DNA of 64,000 nucleotides. Source: Marinomonas sp. THO17. Its GTDB lineage: Bacteria; Pseudomonadota; Gammaproteobacteria; Pseudomonadales; Marinomonadaceae. The notes beneath the pieces were generated by a model. The model saw only the letters and a list, made by a program, of their open reading frames with translations. It had not been told where the DNA came from and did no database searches. The position numbers and the translations under genes are program-made. The first letter of the stretch is position 1. The number at the start of each line of letters is the position of its first letter. Shown here one piece after another: positions 26,543 through 35,735 of this stretch. The stretch spans positions 2,498,501-2,562,500 of the forward strand of contig NZ_AP031575.1 in assembly GCF_040436405.1 (NCBI RefSeq), in the 5' to 3' direction.

Positions 26543-27064
26543 TTACTCCGAACTAGGTACTATCTTAATGTGATTGATTTGCCAAATAGAGCGGCCAAAA
26601 TAGATTTCCGATTTGAGACTTTCATTTTGGTCAAAGGGGTAAATCAGCATAATAGGACCTAGATTACGAATACTCATTGGTACGCCGTCTCTGTGTGTTG
26701 CGAAAATGGCACCATGCTCGACAAAATCACTGACAGGGACTCTGGTCATGTATTTATTTAATGCGGTAACTTCCAAAACGTCACCGTTGGCATTAAGGGC
26801 GGCCAATAAATCGATCGCAGAGAAGCCTCGATAAGTATGGAGGCCTTTGGTCCAAGGGTTGTTTGTAGTGACAGAATATTGAGGTAAGGCTTCGAGCATG
26901 GGCAGATCAAATTTGACTTGAGAATCTTGCAACATATTGTCCATATCCCCAGATACGGTCAGAATGACGCGTTGAGTAGGCATGTCGAGAGCCATAGTGA
27001 ATGAAGAAAGGCAGCCAAATAAAACGATAAACAAACGAGAGGCTGATTTCATACATGACTTCAT
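26543..27064 (-). CDS. Secreted molybdopterin-oxidoreductase-fold protein lacking the metal cysteine
   Basis: A 173-residue protein with a Sec signal peptide (cut near TMALDM). The mature part resembles the sulfite-oxidase-type molybdopterin-binding fold (COG3915-like): TYRGFSAIDLLAALNANGD, then FATHRDGVPMSIRNLGPIMLIYP. The only cysteines are in the signal peptide (residues 4 and 18), so the cysteine that ligates molybdenum in this fold is missing and enzyme activity is unlikely. It is first in the unit with the degenerate kinase and Hpt, suggesting a periplasmic sensing partner. The start ATG follows AAGGA by 6 nt. Assignment rests on motif resemblance. Confidence 0.7.
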   Translation of the reverse strand: MKSCMKSASRLFIVLFGCLSSFTMALDMPTQRVILTVSGDMDNMLQDSQVKFDLPMLEALPQYSVTTNNPWTKGLHTYRGFSAIDLLAALNANGDVLEVTALNKYMTRVPVSDFVEHGAIFATHRDGVPMSIRNLGPIMLIYPFDQNESLKSEIYFGRSIWQINHIKIVPSSE

Positions 27065-27161
27065 AAAAAATCCTTGGGGCAGAGAATTGACTATTGCTTA
27101 CACATTGTTGAAATTATCAAGAATGCTGTTGAAATACCAGTTTAAGCCGAATTTTTCACCC

Positions 27162-27185
27162 AACACTCCCTTCCTTGGGAGTGTT
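27162..27185 (-). terminator. Hairpin after oppF
   Basis: AACACTCCC / GGGAGTGTT (9 bp, 6-nt loop) 13 bp past the oppF stop. There is no T-run after it, so it is either a weak terminator or an mRNA-end hairpin. Confidence 0.5.
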
Positions 27186-27198
27186 ATAGGTGATTGTT

Positions 27199-28212
27199 TT
27201 AACCTAACTCAGTCAATCGTGAGCAGGCCGCTTGATGGTTGGATGTATCATTGATTTTTAAAAGTTGTGGTTTATTTTGTGCGCACTGTTCCGTTGCACT
27301 TGGACAACGGGTGCGAAATACACAGCCCGATGGTGGGTTGATCGGCGAAGGCAAATCTCCAGGCAAAAGCTGAATGCTTTTGCTGCGTTCTACTTTAGGA
27401 TCAGGCACAGGCACCGCCGATAATAATGCCTTGGTGTAGGGGTGCCTAGGGTTATCATACAAGTCATGCTTATCGGCTAGTTCAACGGCATTGCCTAGAT
27501 ACATGACCAACACACGATCCGAAATGTGTTTAACCACACTTAAATCATGGGCGATAAAGACCAGAGATAAGCCCATTTCTTTCTGCAAGTCTTTTAATAG
27601 ATTCACGACCTGAGCCTGAATCGACACGTCTAGCGCTGAAACAGGCTCATCACAAACAACCAACTTAGGTTTGAGAATCAAAGCCCGTGCGATACCAATA
27701 CGCTGACATTGACCACCTGAGAACTCGTGTGGGTAACGGTTGATGACGTTTGGCAACAGACCAACTTTGGCCATCATCTCACGTACCTGCTGCTTTACTT
27801 GCTGCTTACTCAGCATAGGTTGGAAAGTATGCAGGGGCTCGGCAATGATATCACCGACTGTCATTCGTGGATCGAGCGAGGCTAGTGGATCTTGGAAGAT
27901 CATCTGCAATTCTTGGCGCTTAGCTCGCATTTGCTTCTTGTCTAGCTCGGTCAAGTTTTCACCTAACCAAACCACATCCCCTTGAGTAATGGGCACAAGA
28001 CGAAGTAAAGCGCGTGCTAAGGTGGATTTACCACAGCCGGATTCTCCTACCACTCCTAAGGTTTCCCCTGGGTATATAGATAGGTTTACCCCATCCACGG
28101 CTTTCAATGCTTTGGCCTTGGTCCAGGGCCAAGCATTGTCGGCTTTAATATTAAAATGGACTTTTAAGTCTGTGACTTGCATTAAAGGTTTCATCATCGT
28201 GTCTACACTCAT
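27199..28212 (-). CDS. oppF: Oligopeptide ABC transporter ATPase OppF
   Basis: One of two cytoplasmic ATPases of the oligopeptide importer, 337 residues from ATG 28212. Walker [10 protein letters not shown], signature [17 protein letters not shown], Walker [14 protein letters not shown] and the C-terminal oligo_HPY domain with the cysteine pattern [15 protein letters not shown] (iron-sulfur-type cluster in this family). ATG 28212 overlaps the oppD stop by 4 nt (ATGA), the usual coupling; a longer reading from 28227 is less likely. Last gene of the opp operon. Confidence 0.93.
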   Translation of the reverse strand: MSVDTMMKPLMQVTDLKVHFNIKADNAWPWTKAKALKAVDGVNLSIYPGETLGVVGESGCGKSTLARALLRLVPITQGDVVWLGENLTELDKKQMRAKRQELQMIFQDPLASLDPRMTVGDIIAEPLHTFQPMLSKQQVKQQVREMMAKVGLLPNVINRYPHEFSGGQCQRIGIARALILKPKLVVCDEPVSALDVSIQAQVVNLLKDLQKEMGLSLVFIAHDLSVVKHISDRVLVMYLGNAVELADKHDLYDNPRHPYTKALLSAVPVPDPKVERSKSIQLLPGDLPSPINPPSGCVFRTRCPSATEQCAQNKPQLLKINDTSNHQAACSRLTELG

Positions 28213-29183
28213 GATACAAGGTTCCAATCAACGGCTTTGTGACAAGCACGTAATTTTCCCGTTTGATATTCTTGCAATACAGGGGCTTCCTGCGAGCAGC
28301 GAGCTTCTGCGTAATCACAGCGAGCTTGGAAAGGGCAGCCGCTTGGTAGGTTTAATAGATTTGGTGGATTACCTGCTATCGTGGCAAGTACCTCGTCCTC
28401 GCTGTCCAATCTTGGAATGGCTTTTAATAGTCCTTTGGTATAAGGATGAGTAGGTTGATAGAAAACATCTTCTGTGGAGCCGTATTCCATGGTTTGTCCT
28501 GCGTACATCACTAAAACTTTGTCGCATAAGCCTGCCACCACGCCCAGATCGTGTGTGATCATTATGATAGAGGTATTGAAGTCCTGCTTTAGTTCACTCA
28601 ACAAGGTCAAGATCTGCGCTTGTACCGTTACATCCAGTGCGGTTGTTGGCTCGTCAGCAATCAATAATTTCGGCTGACAAAGCAATGCCATGGCGATCAT
28701 CACGCGTTGACGCATACCACCTGAAAACTCATGGGGGTACATATTCATACGTTTTCTTGCTTCCGGCATTTTAACCGCATCGAGCATCTTAACGGCTTCT
28801 TCAAATGCTTCTACCTTGCTCATTCCTTTATGCAGTATCAAGACTTCAATTAGCTGCTTGCCTACTTTCATGTAAGGGTTGAGCGACGTCATTGGATCTT
28901 GGAAAATCATGGCGATTTCTTTCGAACGAATGCGGTTCATCTGTTTGTCGGATAAGCTCAAAATATCTTGTCCTTCAAAGCGTGCTTGTCCTTCGATCAT
29001 GCCGTTTTTGGCCAACAGTCCCATTAAAGCAAACGCGGTTTGGCTCTTACCAGAACCAGACTCGCCCACAATGCCTAAGGTTTCCCCTTGCCCAAGAGTA
29101 AAGTTCAGATTATTTACCGCAGTAACAACGCCATCTGGAGTGCGGAAGTTTACGCGTAAGTTATCCACTTCTAGCAAATTCAT
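28209..29183 (-). CDS. oppD: Oligopeptide ABC transporter ATPase OppD
   Basis: Partner ATPase of OppF, 324 residues and close to E. coli OppD in wording: Walker [30 protein letters not shown] (signature), [19 protein letters not shown] (Walker B) and [20 protein letters not shown] (switch). The C-terminal oligo_HPY domain has [14 protein letters not shown]. It lies 9 bp after oppC and overlaps oppF by 4 nt. Confidence 0.95.
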   Translation of the reverse strand: MNLLEVDNLRVNFRTPDGVVTAVNNLNFTLGQGETLGIVGESGSGKSQTAFALMGLLAKNGMIEGQARFEGQDILSLSDKQMNRIRSKEIAMIFQDPMTSLNPYMKVGKQLIEVLILHKGMSKVEAFEEAVKMLDAVKMPEARKRMNMYPHEFSGGMRQRVMIAMALLCQPKLLIADEPTTALDVTVQAQILTLLSELKQDFNTSIIMITHDLGVVAGLCDKVLVMYAGQTMEYGSTEDVFYQPTHPYTKGLLKAIPRLDSEDEVLATIAGNPPNLLNLPSGCPFQARCDYAEARCSQEAPVLQEYQTGKLRACHKAVDWNLVS

Positions 29184-29192
29184 GGTGTCTCC

Positions 29193-30119
29193 TTAACGGT
29201 CTTTTGGATCAAGGGCGTCGCGTAAACCGTCGCCGAGGAAGTTAAAACAGAATAGGGTGACCACTAAGAAACCTAATGGCCAAGCCAATTGCCAAACCGC
29301 GATTTCCATATTCTGCGCGCCTTCTGAAATCAACGCGCCCCAGCTGGTCATGGGCTCTTGCACCCCTAAACCTAGGAAGCTGATGAAAGACTCTAGCAGA
29401 ATCATATTTGGTACCAACAAGGTGGCGTAAACCACCACAATGCCCAGCACATTTGGCACAATATGGCGCAAGATAATTTTTGGCGTTGAGACGCCTGATG
29501 CGTATGCTGCCTCTATGTATTCTTTGTTTTTCAGACTTAAGGTTTGTCCTCGTACTATCCTTGCCATGTCGAGCCATGAAATGGCGCCAATAGCGACAAA
29601 GATTAAAAAGATATGTCGACCAAATAAGGTCATTAAGATGATGACGAAAAACATGAAGGGGAAAGAATTTAAAATTTCCAGAAAACGCATCATCACGCTG
29701 TCTACACGGCCACCAATGTAGCCCGAAGCAGCACCATATAAGGTGCCTATAACAATGGCAACTAGACTTCCCATTAGGCCAACCATAAGAGATATTTGGC
29801 CACCTTGTAAGGTACGTACAAAAATATCTCGACCTAAAGTATCGGTACCAAAATAGTGACCATTTTCAATGTTAGGGCGGCCCAAAACAGAAATGTCCGA
29901 TAAGGCTTCCCAGTCGATGTCGTCGTAATTCCATTGACTGAACAGTGGACCAAATAAAGAAATAGCGGCTACTAACGCTAATAAAATTAAGCTGGTTACT
30001 GCTGCATGGTTAGAGAAAAAGCGGCGCCGTGCGTCTTGCCATAAACTGCGGCCCTCTACATCAGCAACTTGTTCTGCAAATTGCTCAACGGCCTGAATTT
30101 TGTCTTTAGTCGTGATCAT
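29193..30119 (-). CDS. oppC: Oligopeptide ABC transporter permease OppC
   Basis: Inner-membrane permease, 308 residues, with a cytoplasmic N-terminal arm (FAEQVADVEGRSLWQDARRRFF), the OppC-type first helix (SLILLALVAAISLFGPLFSQW), GRPNIENGHYFGTDTLGRDIF and the EAA loop ASGVSTPKIILRHIVPNV. It ends DGLRDALDPKDR, a hallmark of OppC/DppC. Twelve bp separate it from oppB. Confidence 0.95.
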   Translation of the reverse strand: MITTKDKIQAVEQFAEQVADVEGRSLWQDARRRFFSNHAAVTSLILLALVAAISLFGPLFSQWNYDDIDWEALSDISVLGRPNIENGHYFGTDTLGRDIFVRTLQGGQISLMVGLMGSLVAIVIGTLYGAASGYIGGRVDSVMMRFLEILNSFPFMFFVIILMTLFGRHIFLIFVAIGAISWLDMARIVRGQTLSLKNKEYIEAAYASGVSTPKIILRHIVPNVLGIVVVYATLLVPNMILLESFISFLGLGVQEPMTSWGALISEGAQNMEIAVWQLAWPLGFLVVTLFCFNFLGDGLRDALDPKDR

Positions 30120-30131
30120 GATTAACAGACC

Positions 30132-31052
30132 TTAATAACGGATTTTGGGATCGATAACAGCGTATAAAATGTCAACAATGGCATTGAAGAGAATAGTCAG
30201 TGTGCCTACTAAAATAGTGACTCCCATTACCATGGAGTAGTCGCGATTAAGCGCGCCATTGATAAAATGCTGACCTATGCCACCTGTGCCAAAATACACA
30301 TCGACAATAACCGAACCTGTAACTATGCCAACAAACGCAGGTCCTAAGTATGAAACTACTGGTAAAAGGGTTGGGCGCAAGGCATGTTGAAAAATGATGC
30401 GATGTTTAGGTAAGCCTTTAGCGTGTGCAGTGCGAATGAAGTTGGAGTGCATGGTTTCAATCATGCTGCCACGCGTAATACGGGCGATCTGCGCTATGTA
30501 ACTGGTGGACATCGCAATTACTGGCATAATCAGATAAGGCCACGCACCGCCATTCCAACCACCTGGTGGTAGCCAGTGGTTATAAATCGAGAAAAATAGG
30601 ATACAAATTGGTGCTAGAACAAAATTAGGTAACACAATGCCTAGGTTCGCGAAGGCCATGATGGAATAATCCATCCAAGAATTTTGCCGCAATGCAGCGA
30701 TGATGCCACAACCAACGCCAATTAAAACAGCGACAATGAAAGACCAAACTCCAATCTCGGCAGAAACCGGAAAGCTTTGGGCAATCAGTTCATTAATGGT
30801 GAAATCTTTGTAGCGAAAGGATGGACCCAAATCCCCTTGCAATAAGCCACCAAGATAATAAAAGTATTGGTTAATGATAGGTTCATCCAGATGGTATTTA
30901 GCATTGATATTGGCTAAAACTTCTGGTGGTAGAGTGTGCTCGCTGGAAAAAGGACTGCCAGGCGCCATATGCATCAGGAAAAACGATATCGTAATCAAAA
31001 CCAATAAGGTAGGAATCGCTTCAAGAATACGTTTAGAAATAAATGTCAGCAT
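30132..31052 (-). CDS. oppB: Oligopeptide ABC transporter permease OppB
   Basis: Inner-membrane permease, 306 residues from ATG 31052. I chose this start because MLTFISKRILEAIPTLLVLI matches the E. coli OppB N-terminus; the upstream in-frame extension (to 31109) is non-homologous. PGSPFSSEHTLPPEV, GDLGPSFRYKDFTINELIA and the EAA loop AHAKGLPKHRIIFQHALRP are typical. A hairpin lies between oppA and this gene, which probably sets a lower level for the membrane components. Confidence 0.94.
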   Translation of the reverse strand: MLTFISKRILEAIPTLLVLITISFFLMHMAPGSPFSSEHTLPPEVLANINAKYHLDEPIINQYFYYLGGLLQGDLGPSFRYKDFTINELIAQSFPVSAEIGVWSFIVAVLIGVGCGIIAALRQNSWMDYSIMAFANLGIVLPNFVLAPICILFFSIYNHWLPPGGWNGGAWPYLIMPVIAMSTSYIAQIARITRGSMIETMHSNFIRTAHAKGLPKHRIIFQHALRPTLLPVVSYLGPAFVGIVTGSVIVDVYFGTGGIGQHFINGALNRDYSMVMGVTILVGTLTILFNAIVDILYAVIDPKIRY

Positions 31053-31116
31053 AGAAATTACCGAATACGATTCAGAATAAAGAGTATAAGTACTGAATCC
31101 GTTGAACAATCAAAGT

Positions 31117-31141
31117 AAGCCCAGCACACATTGCTGGGCTT
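31117..31141 (-). terminator. Attenuator hairpin between oppA and oppB
   Basis: AAGCCCAGCA / TGCTGGGCTT (10-bp stem, 5-nt loop) with only a short T-rich stretch afterwards. Its location after the binding-protein gene fits partial termination or 3'-end protection. Confidence 0.65.
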
Positions 31142-31158
31142 CTTAAGGACAGCTCGCC

Positions 31159-32775
31159 TTAGTGCTTGATAATGTACATATCGCGCGCGTAGACGTTGTC
31201 TTCCGGGTTCGGTGCATAGCCACCCACATAAGGTTTAACAAGACGTTTGTTCACATATTGGTAAATGGGAGCAACCGCCATGTCTTGCTCAATGGCAATT
31301 TCTTCAGCTTTGTTGTAGTTCGGCGCAGGATCTTTCATGGTACGAGCATCGTGCAACAACTTATCGTATTCAGCATTGCTGTATTTACCGTCGTTGTTAC
31401 CGTGCGAACTGGTTAGCAAGTCCAACATAGTAGAGGCTTCGTTATAATCGCCTATCCAACCTGCACGAGCCACATCAAATTGTTGATGCTTCTTTGTTTC
31501 TAGGTAGGTTTTCCATTCTTGATTTTCTAGCATGACGTTAACCCCCAATGTTTTTTTCCACATGGAAGCGATCGCGATGGCGATTTTCTTATGGTTGTCA
31601 TTAGTGTTGTACAGCAAGGTGAAGGACAAAGGATTGTTTTTGTCAAAGCCTGCTTCCGCTAGCAATTCTTTTGCCTTTTCATTACGTTCTTTTTGTGACC
31701 AAGTCGCATAATCCGGTGTGTCTGGATTGAAGTCATTTATGACTTCAGGGGTGAAAGAGTAAGCTGGAATTTCACCCACGCCAGTCACGTATTTGGTAAT
31801 CACATCACGGTCAATTGCATAAGATAAGGCTTTACGAACACGTACGTCATTGTAAGGTGCTTTGGTGGTGTTGAACTGATAGTAGTAAGTCCCTAGGTAA
31901 GGCGTAATGACGACTTGATCAGGAATTTCACGTTCTAATTGCTTGAAGTGATCGTTTGGCAACTCGTAACTTAGATCCATTTGACCTGCTTGGAATCTCT
32001 TAAGTTCTGCGTTTGGCGATTCAATTGGCAAGTAGGTCACCTTGTTGATAACGGTTTTATCGTTATTCCAGTAGTTTGTGTTACGGGTAAAAACCATTTT
32101 TTCGTTAACAATCCACTCGTCCATTTTATAAGCACCGTTACTAACCATGTGCTCAGGCTTGACCCAATCTTCCCCCCACTTTTCAACCACTTTCTTAGGT
32201 ACTGGGAACATAGTTTGGTGAGAGGTCATTTTTACAAAATAAGGAACAGGGCGTTCTAGCGTGACTTGGAAAGTATGATCATCAATGGCTTTTACCCCTA
32301 AGGTTGACGGGGCTGCTTCTCCAGCAATAATTTTGGAGGCATTGGCTATGGCTGGAATTTCCATAAACCAAGCGTATGGAGAAGCTAATTTAGGGTCAAC
32401 TGCACGAGTAAAAGCGTAGACAAAATCTTCCGCAGTGACAGGGTCGCCATTAGACCATTTGGCATCATTACGTAGATAAAAGGTATAAATTGTGTTGTCA
32501 TCGTTTACGACATAGTGAGTAGCAACGCCTGGGATTTGATTGCCATCGCCGTCTTGGTTATACAAACCTTCAAATAGATCTTTGGAACGGATAGAACCCG
32601 GTGTGCCTTCAATTTTTTGAGGGTCAAGCGTGGCTGGTTCTGAGCCACCACCGCGCACTAATTCCTGTTTGTCTGCCAAGACAACACCTGCAGGTACGTT
32701 GGCCGCTTGCACTTGCAAGGGACTGATAGAAGCAGCCAATATGGCACTGGCGACGAGGGTTTTAGAGATTTTCAT
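31159..32775 (-). CDS. oppA: Oligopeptide-binding protein OppA, operon copy
   Basis: Periplasmic peptide receptor (SBP family 5), 538 residues, with Sec signal MKISKTLVASAILAASISPLQVQA. The mature protein has VPAGVVLADKQELVRGGGSEPATLDP-type opening, FEGLYNQDGDGN, RNDAKWSNGDPVTAEDFVYAF and RVRKALSYAIDRDVI. ATG 32775 is set by AGGAAC 5 nt upstream; a longer in-frame reading carries no homology. It directly precedes oppBCDF. A paralogue lies upstream on the same strand, separated by a terminator. Confidence 0.94.
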   Translation of the reverse strand: MKISKTLVASAILAASISPLQVQAANVPAGVVLADKQELVRGGGSEPATLDPQKIEGTPGSIRSKDLFEGLYNQDGDGNQIPGVATHYVVNDDNTIYTFYLRNDAKWSNGDPVTAEDFVYAFTRAVDPKLASPYAWFMEIPAIANASKIIAGEAAPSTLGVKAIDDHTFQVTLERPVPYFVKMTSHQTMFPVPKKVVEKWGEDWVKPEHMVSNGAYKMDEWIVNEKMVFTRNTNYWNNDKTVINKVTYLPIESPNAELKRFQAGQMDLSYELPNDHFKQLEREIPDQVVITPYLGTYYYQFNTTKAPYNDVRVRKALSYAIDRDVITKYVTGVGEIPAYSFTPEVINDFNPDTPDYATWSQKERNEKAKELLAEAGFDKNNPLSFTLLYNTNDNHKKIAIAIASMWKKTLGVNVMLENQEWKTYLETKKHQQFDVARAGWIGDYNEASTMLDLLTSSHGNNDGKYSNAEYDKLLHDARTMKDPAPNYNKAEEIAIEQDMAVAPIYQYVNKRLVKPYVGGYAPNPEDNVYARDMYIIKH

Positions 32776-32964
32776 AATGTTCCTTTTTTTGTTAGCTGAT
32801 TGATGTCTTTGTAATGGTGAGGCGTTTGACTGTTGCGAGTCAGTTTCGCCCTGAAGTTTCCATAGTTCATGAATTAACAAAAGGTCACAATCGAAATATC
32901 GAATCAGGGTATGCGTTTTGTAAAAGGTCGAATGAATAAAATTTAAATGGCATGAGTAAGGTAT

Positions 32965-33005
32965 AAAAAATCCTTTTAAAGCATGGAATTAAAAAAGGAT
33001 TTTTT
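32965..33005 (-). terminator. Terminator of the upstream oppA paralogue
   Basis: AAAAAATCCTTTT / AAAAGGATTTTTT (13-bp stem) with T6 at its leftward end. It separates the two oppA transcripts. Confidence 0.75.
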
Positions 33006-33053
33006 ATTTTTTAGATAACTTCATGTTTATTATAGTGAACTCGATTCGAACAA

Positions 33054-34667
33054 TTAGTGAGCTTTAATATATAGATTTCGCGTATATACAACAGCTTGGG
33101 AGTTCGGTTCGTATCCTCCCACATAGGGTTTAACAACGGCTGCGGAAGTGTATTGATAGATTGGTGCGACCGCCATATCTTCTTGGATCGCTAATTTCTC
33201 AGCTTCTTGATAAACCTTAGAAGGGTCTTTCATAGTGCGAGATTGGTTCATTAGATTGTCATAGGCCTGACGTTTATAGTGTCCGTAGTTGTTTCCATGC
33301 TCAGACGTCAGTACGTCTAATGTACTGGATGCTTCGTTATAGTCGCTAATCCACGCATAACGACCCACTTGGAAGTTTCCTGAACTCATGGTTGAAAGTG
33401 CCGTTTTCCACTCCTGGTTTTCCAAGGTTACTGTTACACCCAGTGTCTTTTTCCACATGGCAGCGATGGCGATGGCTAACTTTTTGTGTAGCTCATTTGT
33501 ATTGTAAAGGAGCGTGAAATTAAGAGGGTTAGAGTCAGAGTAACCCGCTTCCGCTAGCAATGCTTTTGCTTTTTCATCACGCTCTTTCTGAGTCCAAGTG
33601 GAGTAATCCAATTTCGGTGGTGTATAGCCACTGACGGCTTCAGGAGCAAAACCATATGCAGGTAGCTGACCCGTTCCGAGTACATATTTAGTGATGATGT
33701 CTCGGTTGATGCTATACGAAAGCGCTTTGCGTACTCGAACATCGTTAAATGGCGCTATATTGGTATTGAATATGTAGTAGTAGATGCCCAGCATAGGGTC
33801 TATGCGTACTTCATTTGGAAGGTCTTGTTTGATCTTTTTGAAGTGATCTAATGGAAATCCTGCCACGTCCATTTCGCCAGCTTGATAACGTTTAAATTGA
33901 GCACTTGAAAGTGGGATAGGTAAGTATGTGACCTTGTCAATTACTGTCTTGACGTTATTCCAATAAAGTGGATTGCGTTCAAGTACCATTTTTTCGTTTA
34001 TGTTCCAAATTTTGAGCTTATAAGCACCATTAGAAACAATATGTTCAGGCTTGGTCCAATCATCGCCCCATTTATCGATGGTCTTTTTGGGAGCCGGGAA
34101 CATAGTGGGGTAAGTAATCATTTTCATAAAATATGGAACCGGGCGTTCCAGTGTTACTTGGAAGGTATAATCGTCAAGAGCTTTTACCCCAAGTTCAGAG
34201 GGAGCAAGTTTACCATTGATAATTTTATCAGCATTGACGATTGATGGGATCTGCATATACCAGGAATAGGGAGACGATGTTTTCGGATCGACCGCACGTT
34301 GGAATCCGTAAACAAAATCGTGAGCGGTAACAGGTTCGTTATTAGACCATTTAGCATCTTTACGAAGGTTAAACCTATAGACAGTATTGTCTTCATTTAC
34401 GTTATAACTGGTTGCGACCCCTGGTTCTAAGTTACCTTCAGGGTCTTGGCTATATAGCCCTTCAAATAAATCGAATGCTCTTATCCAGCCAGCATCTTCT
34501 TGTATTAGCTGGGGGTCAATTGAAGTAGGCTCTTGTCCACCAGAGCGAACGATTTCTTGGTTTGGGGACAGCTTTACTCCATCTGGGACGGTAGCCGCCA
34601 GTAATGGCATGGCGAATAGCGATGAGGATAGGAGTATTGTCAGACACAGATTCTTATTAACCTTCAT
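33054..34667 (-). CDS. Oligopeptide-binding protein OppA paralogue
   Basis: A second SBP family 5 peptide receptor of 537 residues, closely related to the downstream OppA along its whole length (VPDGVKLSPNQEIVRSGGQEP, FDLFEGLYSQDPEGNLEPGVAT, KDAKWSNNEPVTAHDFVYGF, RVRKALSYSINRDIITKYVLG). It has a Sec signal (MKVNKNLCLTILLSSSLFAM...LLA). Differences in the ligand lobe, for example AGWIRAFDLFEG and AGEMDVAGFPLDHFKKI, suggest other peptide preferences. It has its own promoter region and terminator, so can be made apart from oppABCDF but should dock on the same permease. The coding sequence looks more AT-rich than oppA. Confidence 0.9.
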   Translation of the reverse strand: MKVNKNLCLTILLSSSLFAMPLLAATVPDGVKLSPNQEIVRSGGQEPTSIDPQLIQEDAGWIRAFDLFEGLYSQDPEGNLEPGVATSYNVNEDNTVYRFNLRKDAKWSNNEPVTAHDFVYGFQRAVDPKTSSPYSWYMQIPSIVNADKIINGKLAPSELGVKALDDYTFQVTLERPVPYFMKMITYPTMFPAPKKTIDKWGDDWTKPEHIVSNGAYKLKIWNINEKMVLERNPLYWNNVKTVIDKVTYLPIPLSSAQFKRYQAGEMDVAGFPLDHFKKIKQDLPNEVRIDPMLGIYYYIFNTNIAPFNDVRVRKALSYSINRDIITKYVLGTGQLPAYGFAPEAVSGYTPPKLDYSTWTQKERDEKAKALLAEAGYSDSNPLNFTLLYNTNELHKKLAIAIAAMWKKTLGVTVTLENQEWKTALSTMSSGNFQVGRYAWISDYNEASSTLDVLTSEHGNNYGHYKRQAYDNLMNQSRTMKDPSKVYQEAEKLAIQEDMAVAPIYQYTSAAVVKPYVGGYEPNSQAVVYTRNLYIKAH

Positions 34668-34725
34668 ATTATTCCCTAAAATAATTCGTAATTTCCATAT
34701 TGGATATTGGTTTTGAAAAGCTTAC

Positions 34726-34837
34726 GGAAGGTGCGAATAGGTCTTCTTAAAGACTCGAAGGAGACCTACATCTATGTAGGGCATTAGGGCAGCACAGGAG
34801 CTTGCTGCCATAGTCACTGGACTTGTTCGAACCTTCC
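34726..34837. repeat. Hairpin-rich repeat-like element with imperfect terminal inverted repeats
   Basis: About 112 bp bounded by GGAAGGTGCGAATAGGTC (34726-34743) and its imperfect inverse GGACTTGTTCGAACCTTCC (34819-34837). Inside are three compact hairpins: GTCTT/AAGAC (34741-34754), CCTACAT-CT-ATGTAGG (34765-34780) and GGCAGCA/TGCTGCC (34788-34809). No ORF is present. The design fits a short dispersed intergenic element (MITE- or REP-like) or a structured RNA; copy number cannot be judged from one window. Confidence 0.55.
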
Positions 34838-34848
34838 TTGTCCAAACT

Positions 34849-34871
34849 GGTAAAAATTTATTATTTTTACC
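34849..34871. other. Small AT-rich hairpin beside the repeat element
   Basis: GGTAAAAAT / ATTTTTACC with a 5-nt TTATT loop, 11 bp beyond the repeat-like element and about 85 bp before cysZ. It has no clear T-run on either side; function unknown. Confidence 0.4.
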
Positions 34872-34955
34872 TATGACCCCATTAGAGATTAGTTTATAGG
34901 ATAATGCAACCCGTGATATTCTTCTTAAATCTAACTGATTTTAAAAAGGTGAAAA

Positions 34956-35735
34956 GTGATTACTCAGCCCTTTCATGCAGTCGGCGCTTTCTTTAAGTCA
35001 TTGCCGCTTATTCTCTCACCTGGAATGCGTTTGTTCATACTTGCACCCTTGATTGCCAATATCATCTTAATGGCACTGATTTATATGGTGGCGTTGAGTT
35101 ATTTCCAAGATTTATTGAATTGGGCAACGGGTTATTTGCCTGAATGGTTGTCGTTTATTAGCTGGCTGGTAAATTTGATCTTTGGCGCAGTGATTGCCGT
35201 ACTCTTGTTTTATAGCTTTTCTGTTGGTGTGAATATTTTGGCTGCACCTTTTATGGCATTTTTGGCCGAGAAGGTGGAAGAGAAAACGACTGGCAAGGTA
35301 TTTGATGAAGCGCTGACTTTTGCTGGGATTATGTCAACTATTGGTCGTAGTTTGCAGCGAGAAATGCAAAAAATTCTTTACTTTGTACCACGCTTTTTGC
35401 TGTTATTAGTTATGTCTTTCATTCCTTTGGTGAATGTCATCGCGCCAGTTCTGTTATTGTTGTTTTCAGCTTGGATGCTGGCATTACAGTACATGGATTA
35501 TGCTTTCGACAACAACAAAGTGGCTTTTTACGACATGCGCATGGCGCTCAGAAGTAAGCCCTTACTCTGTTGGACCTTTGGCGGTATTGTTATGGTGTCA
35601 TTAACCATTCCGCTGTTTAATTTGTTTGTGATGCCGATTGCTGTTGTGGCAGCGACGTTATTATGGGTGTCCATCTTTAGGGTAGAGAATGGGGATTTCT
35701 CTGCGTTGTTAAACTCTCAAAATGGAATGAAATAA
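34956..35735 (+). CDS. cysZ: Sulfate uptake membrane protein CysZ
   Basis: A 259-residue inner-membrane protein of the CysZ/EI24 family, a sulfate channel feeding cysteine synthesis. It aligns with E. coli CysZ throughout: SPGMRLFILAPLIANIILM, YLPEWLSFISWL, NILAAPFMAFLAEKVE, REMQKILYFVPRFLLLL and LFSAWMLALQYMDYAFDN. It starts with GTG 34956 after AAGGTG. Its stop overlaps the start of the next gene (TAATG), so a sulfate transporter is translationally coupled to a response regulator. Confidence 0.9.
   Translation: MITQPFHAVGAFFKSLPLILSPGMRLFILAPLIANIILMALIYMVALSYFQDLLNWATGYLPEWLSFISWLVNLIFGAVIAVLLFYSFSVGVNILAAPFMAFLAEKVEEKTTGKVFDEALTFAGIMSTIGRSLQREMQKILYFVPRFLLLLVMSFIPLVNVIAPVLLLLFSAWMLALQYMDYAFDNNKVAFYDMRMALRSKPLLCWTFGGIVMVSLTIPLFNLFVMPIAVVAATLLWVSIFRVENGDFSALLNSQNGMK

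Noticed and set aside
27989-28453. 154-codon ORF antisense to the oppF/oppD junction
   Set aside because: Both opposite-strand genes are unmistakable ABC ATPases; the antisense reading is a composition shadow without family features.
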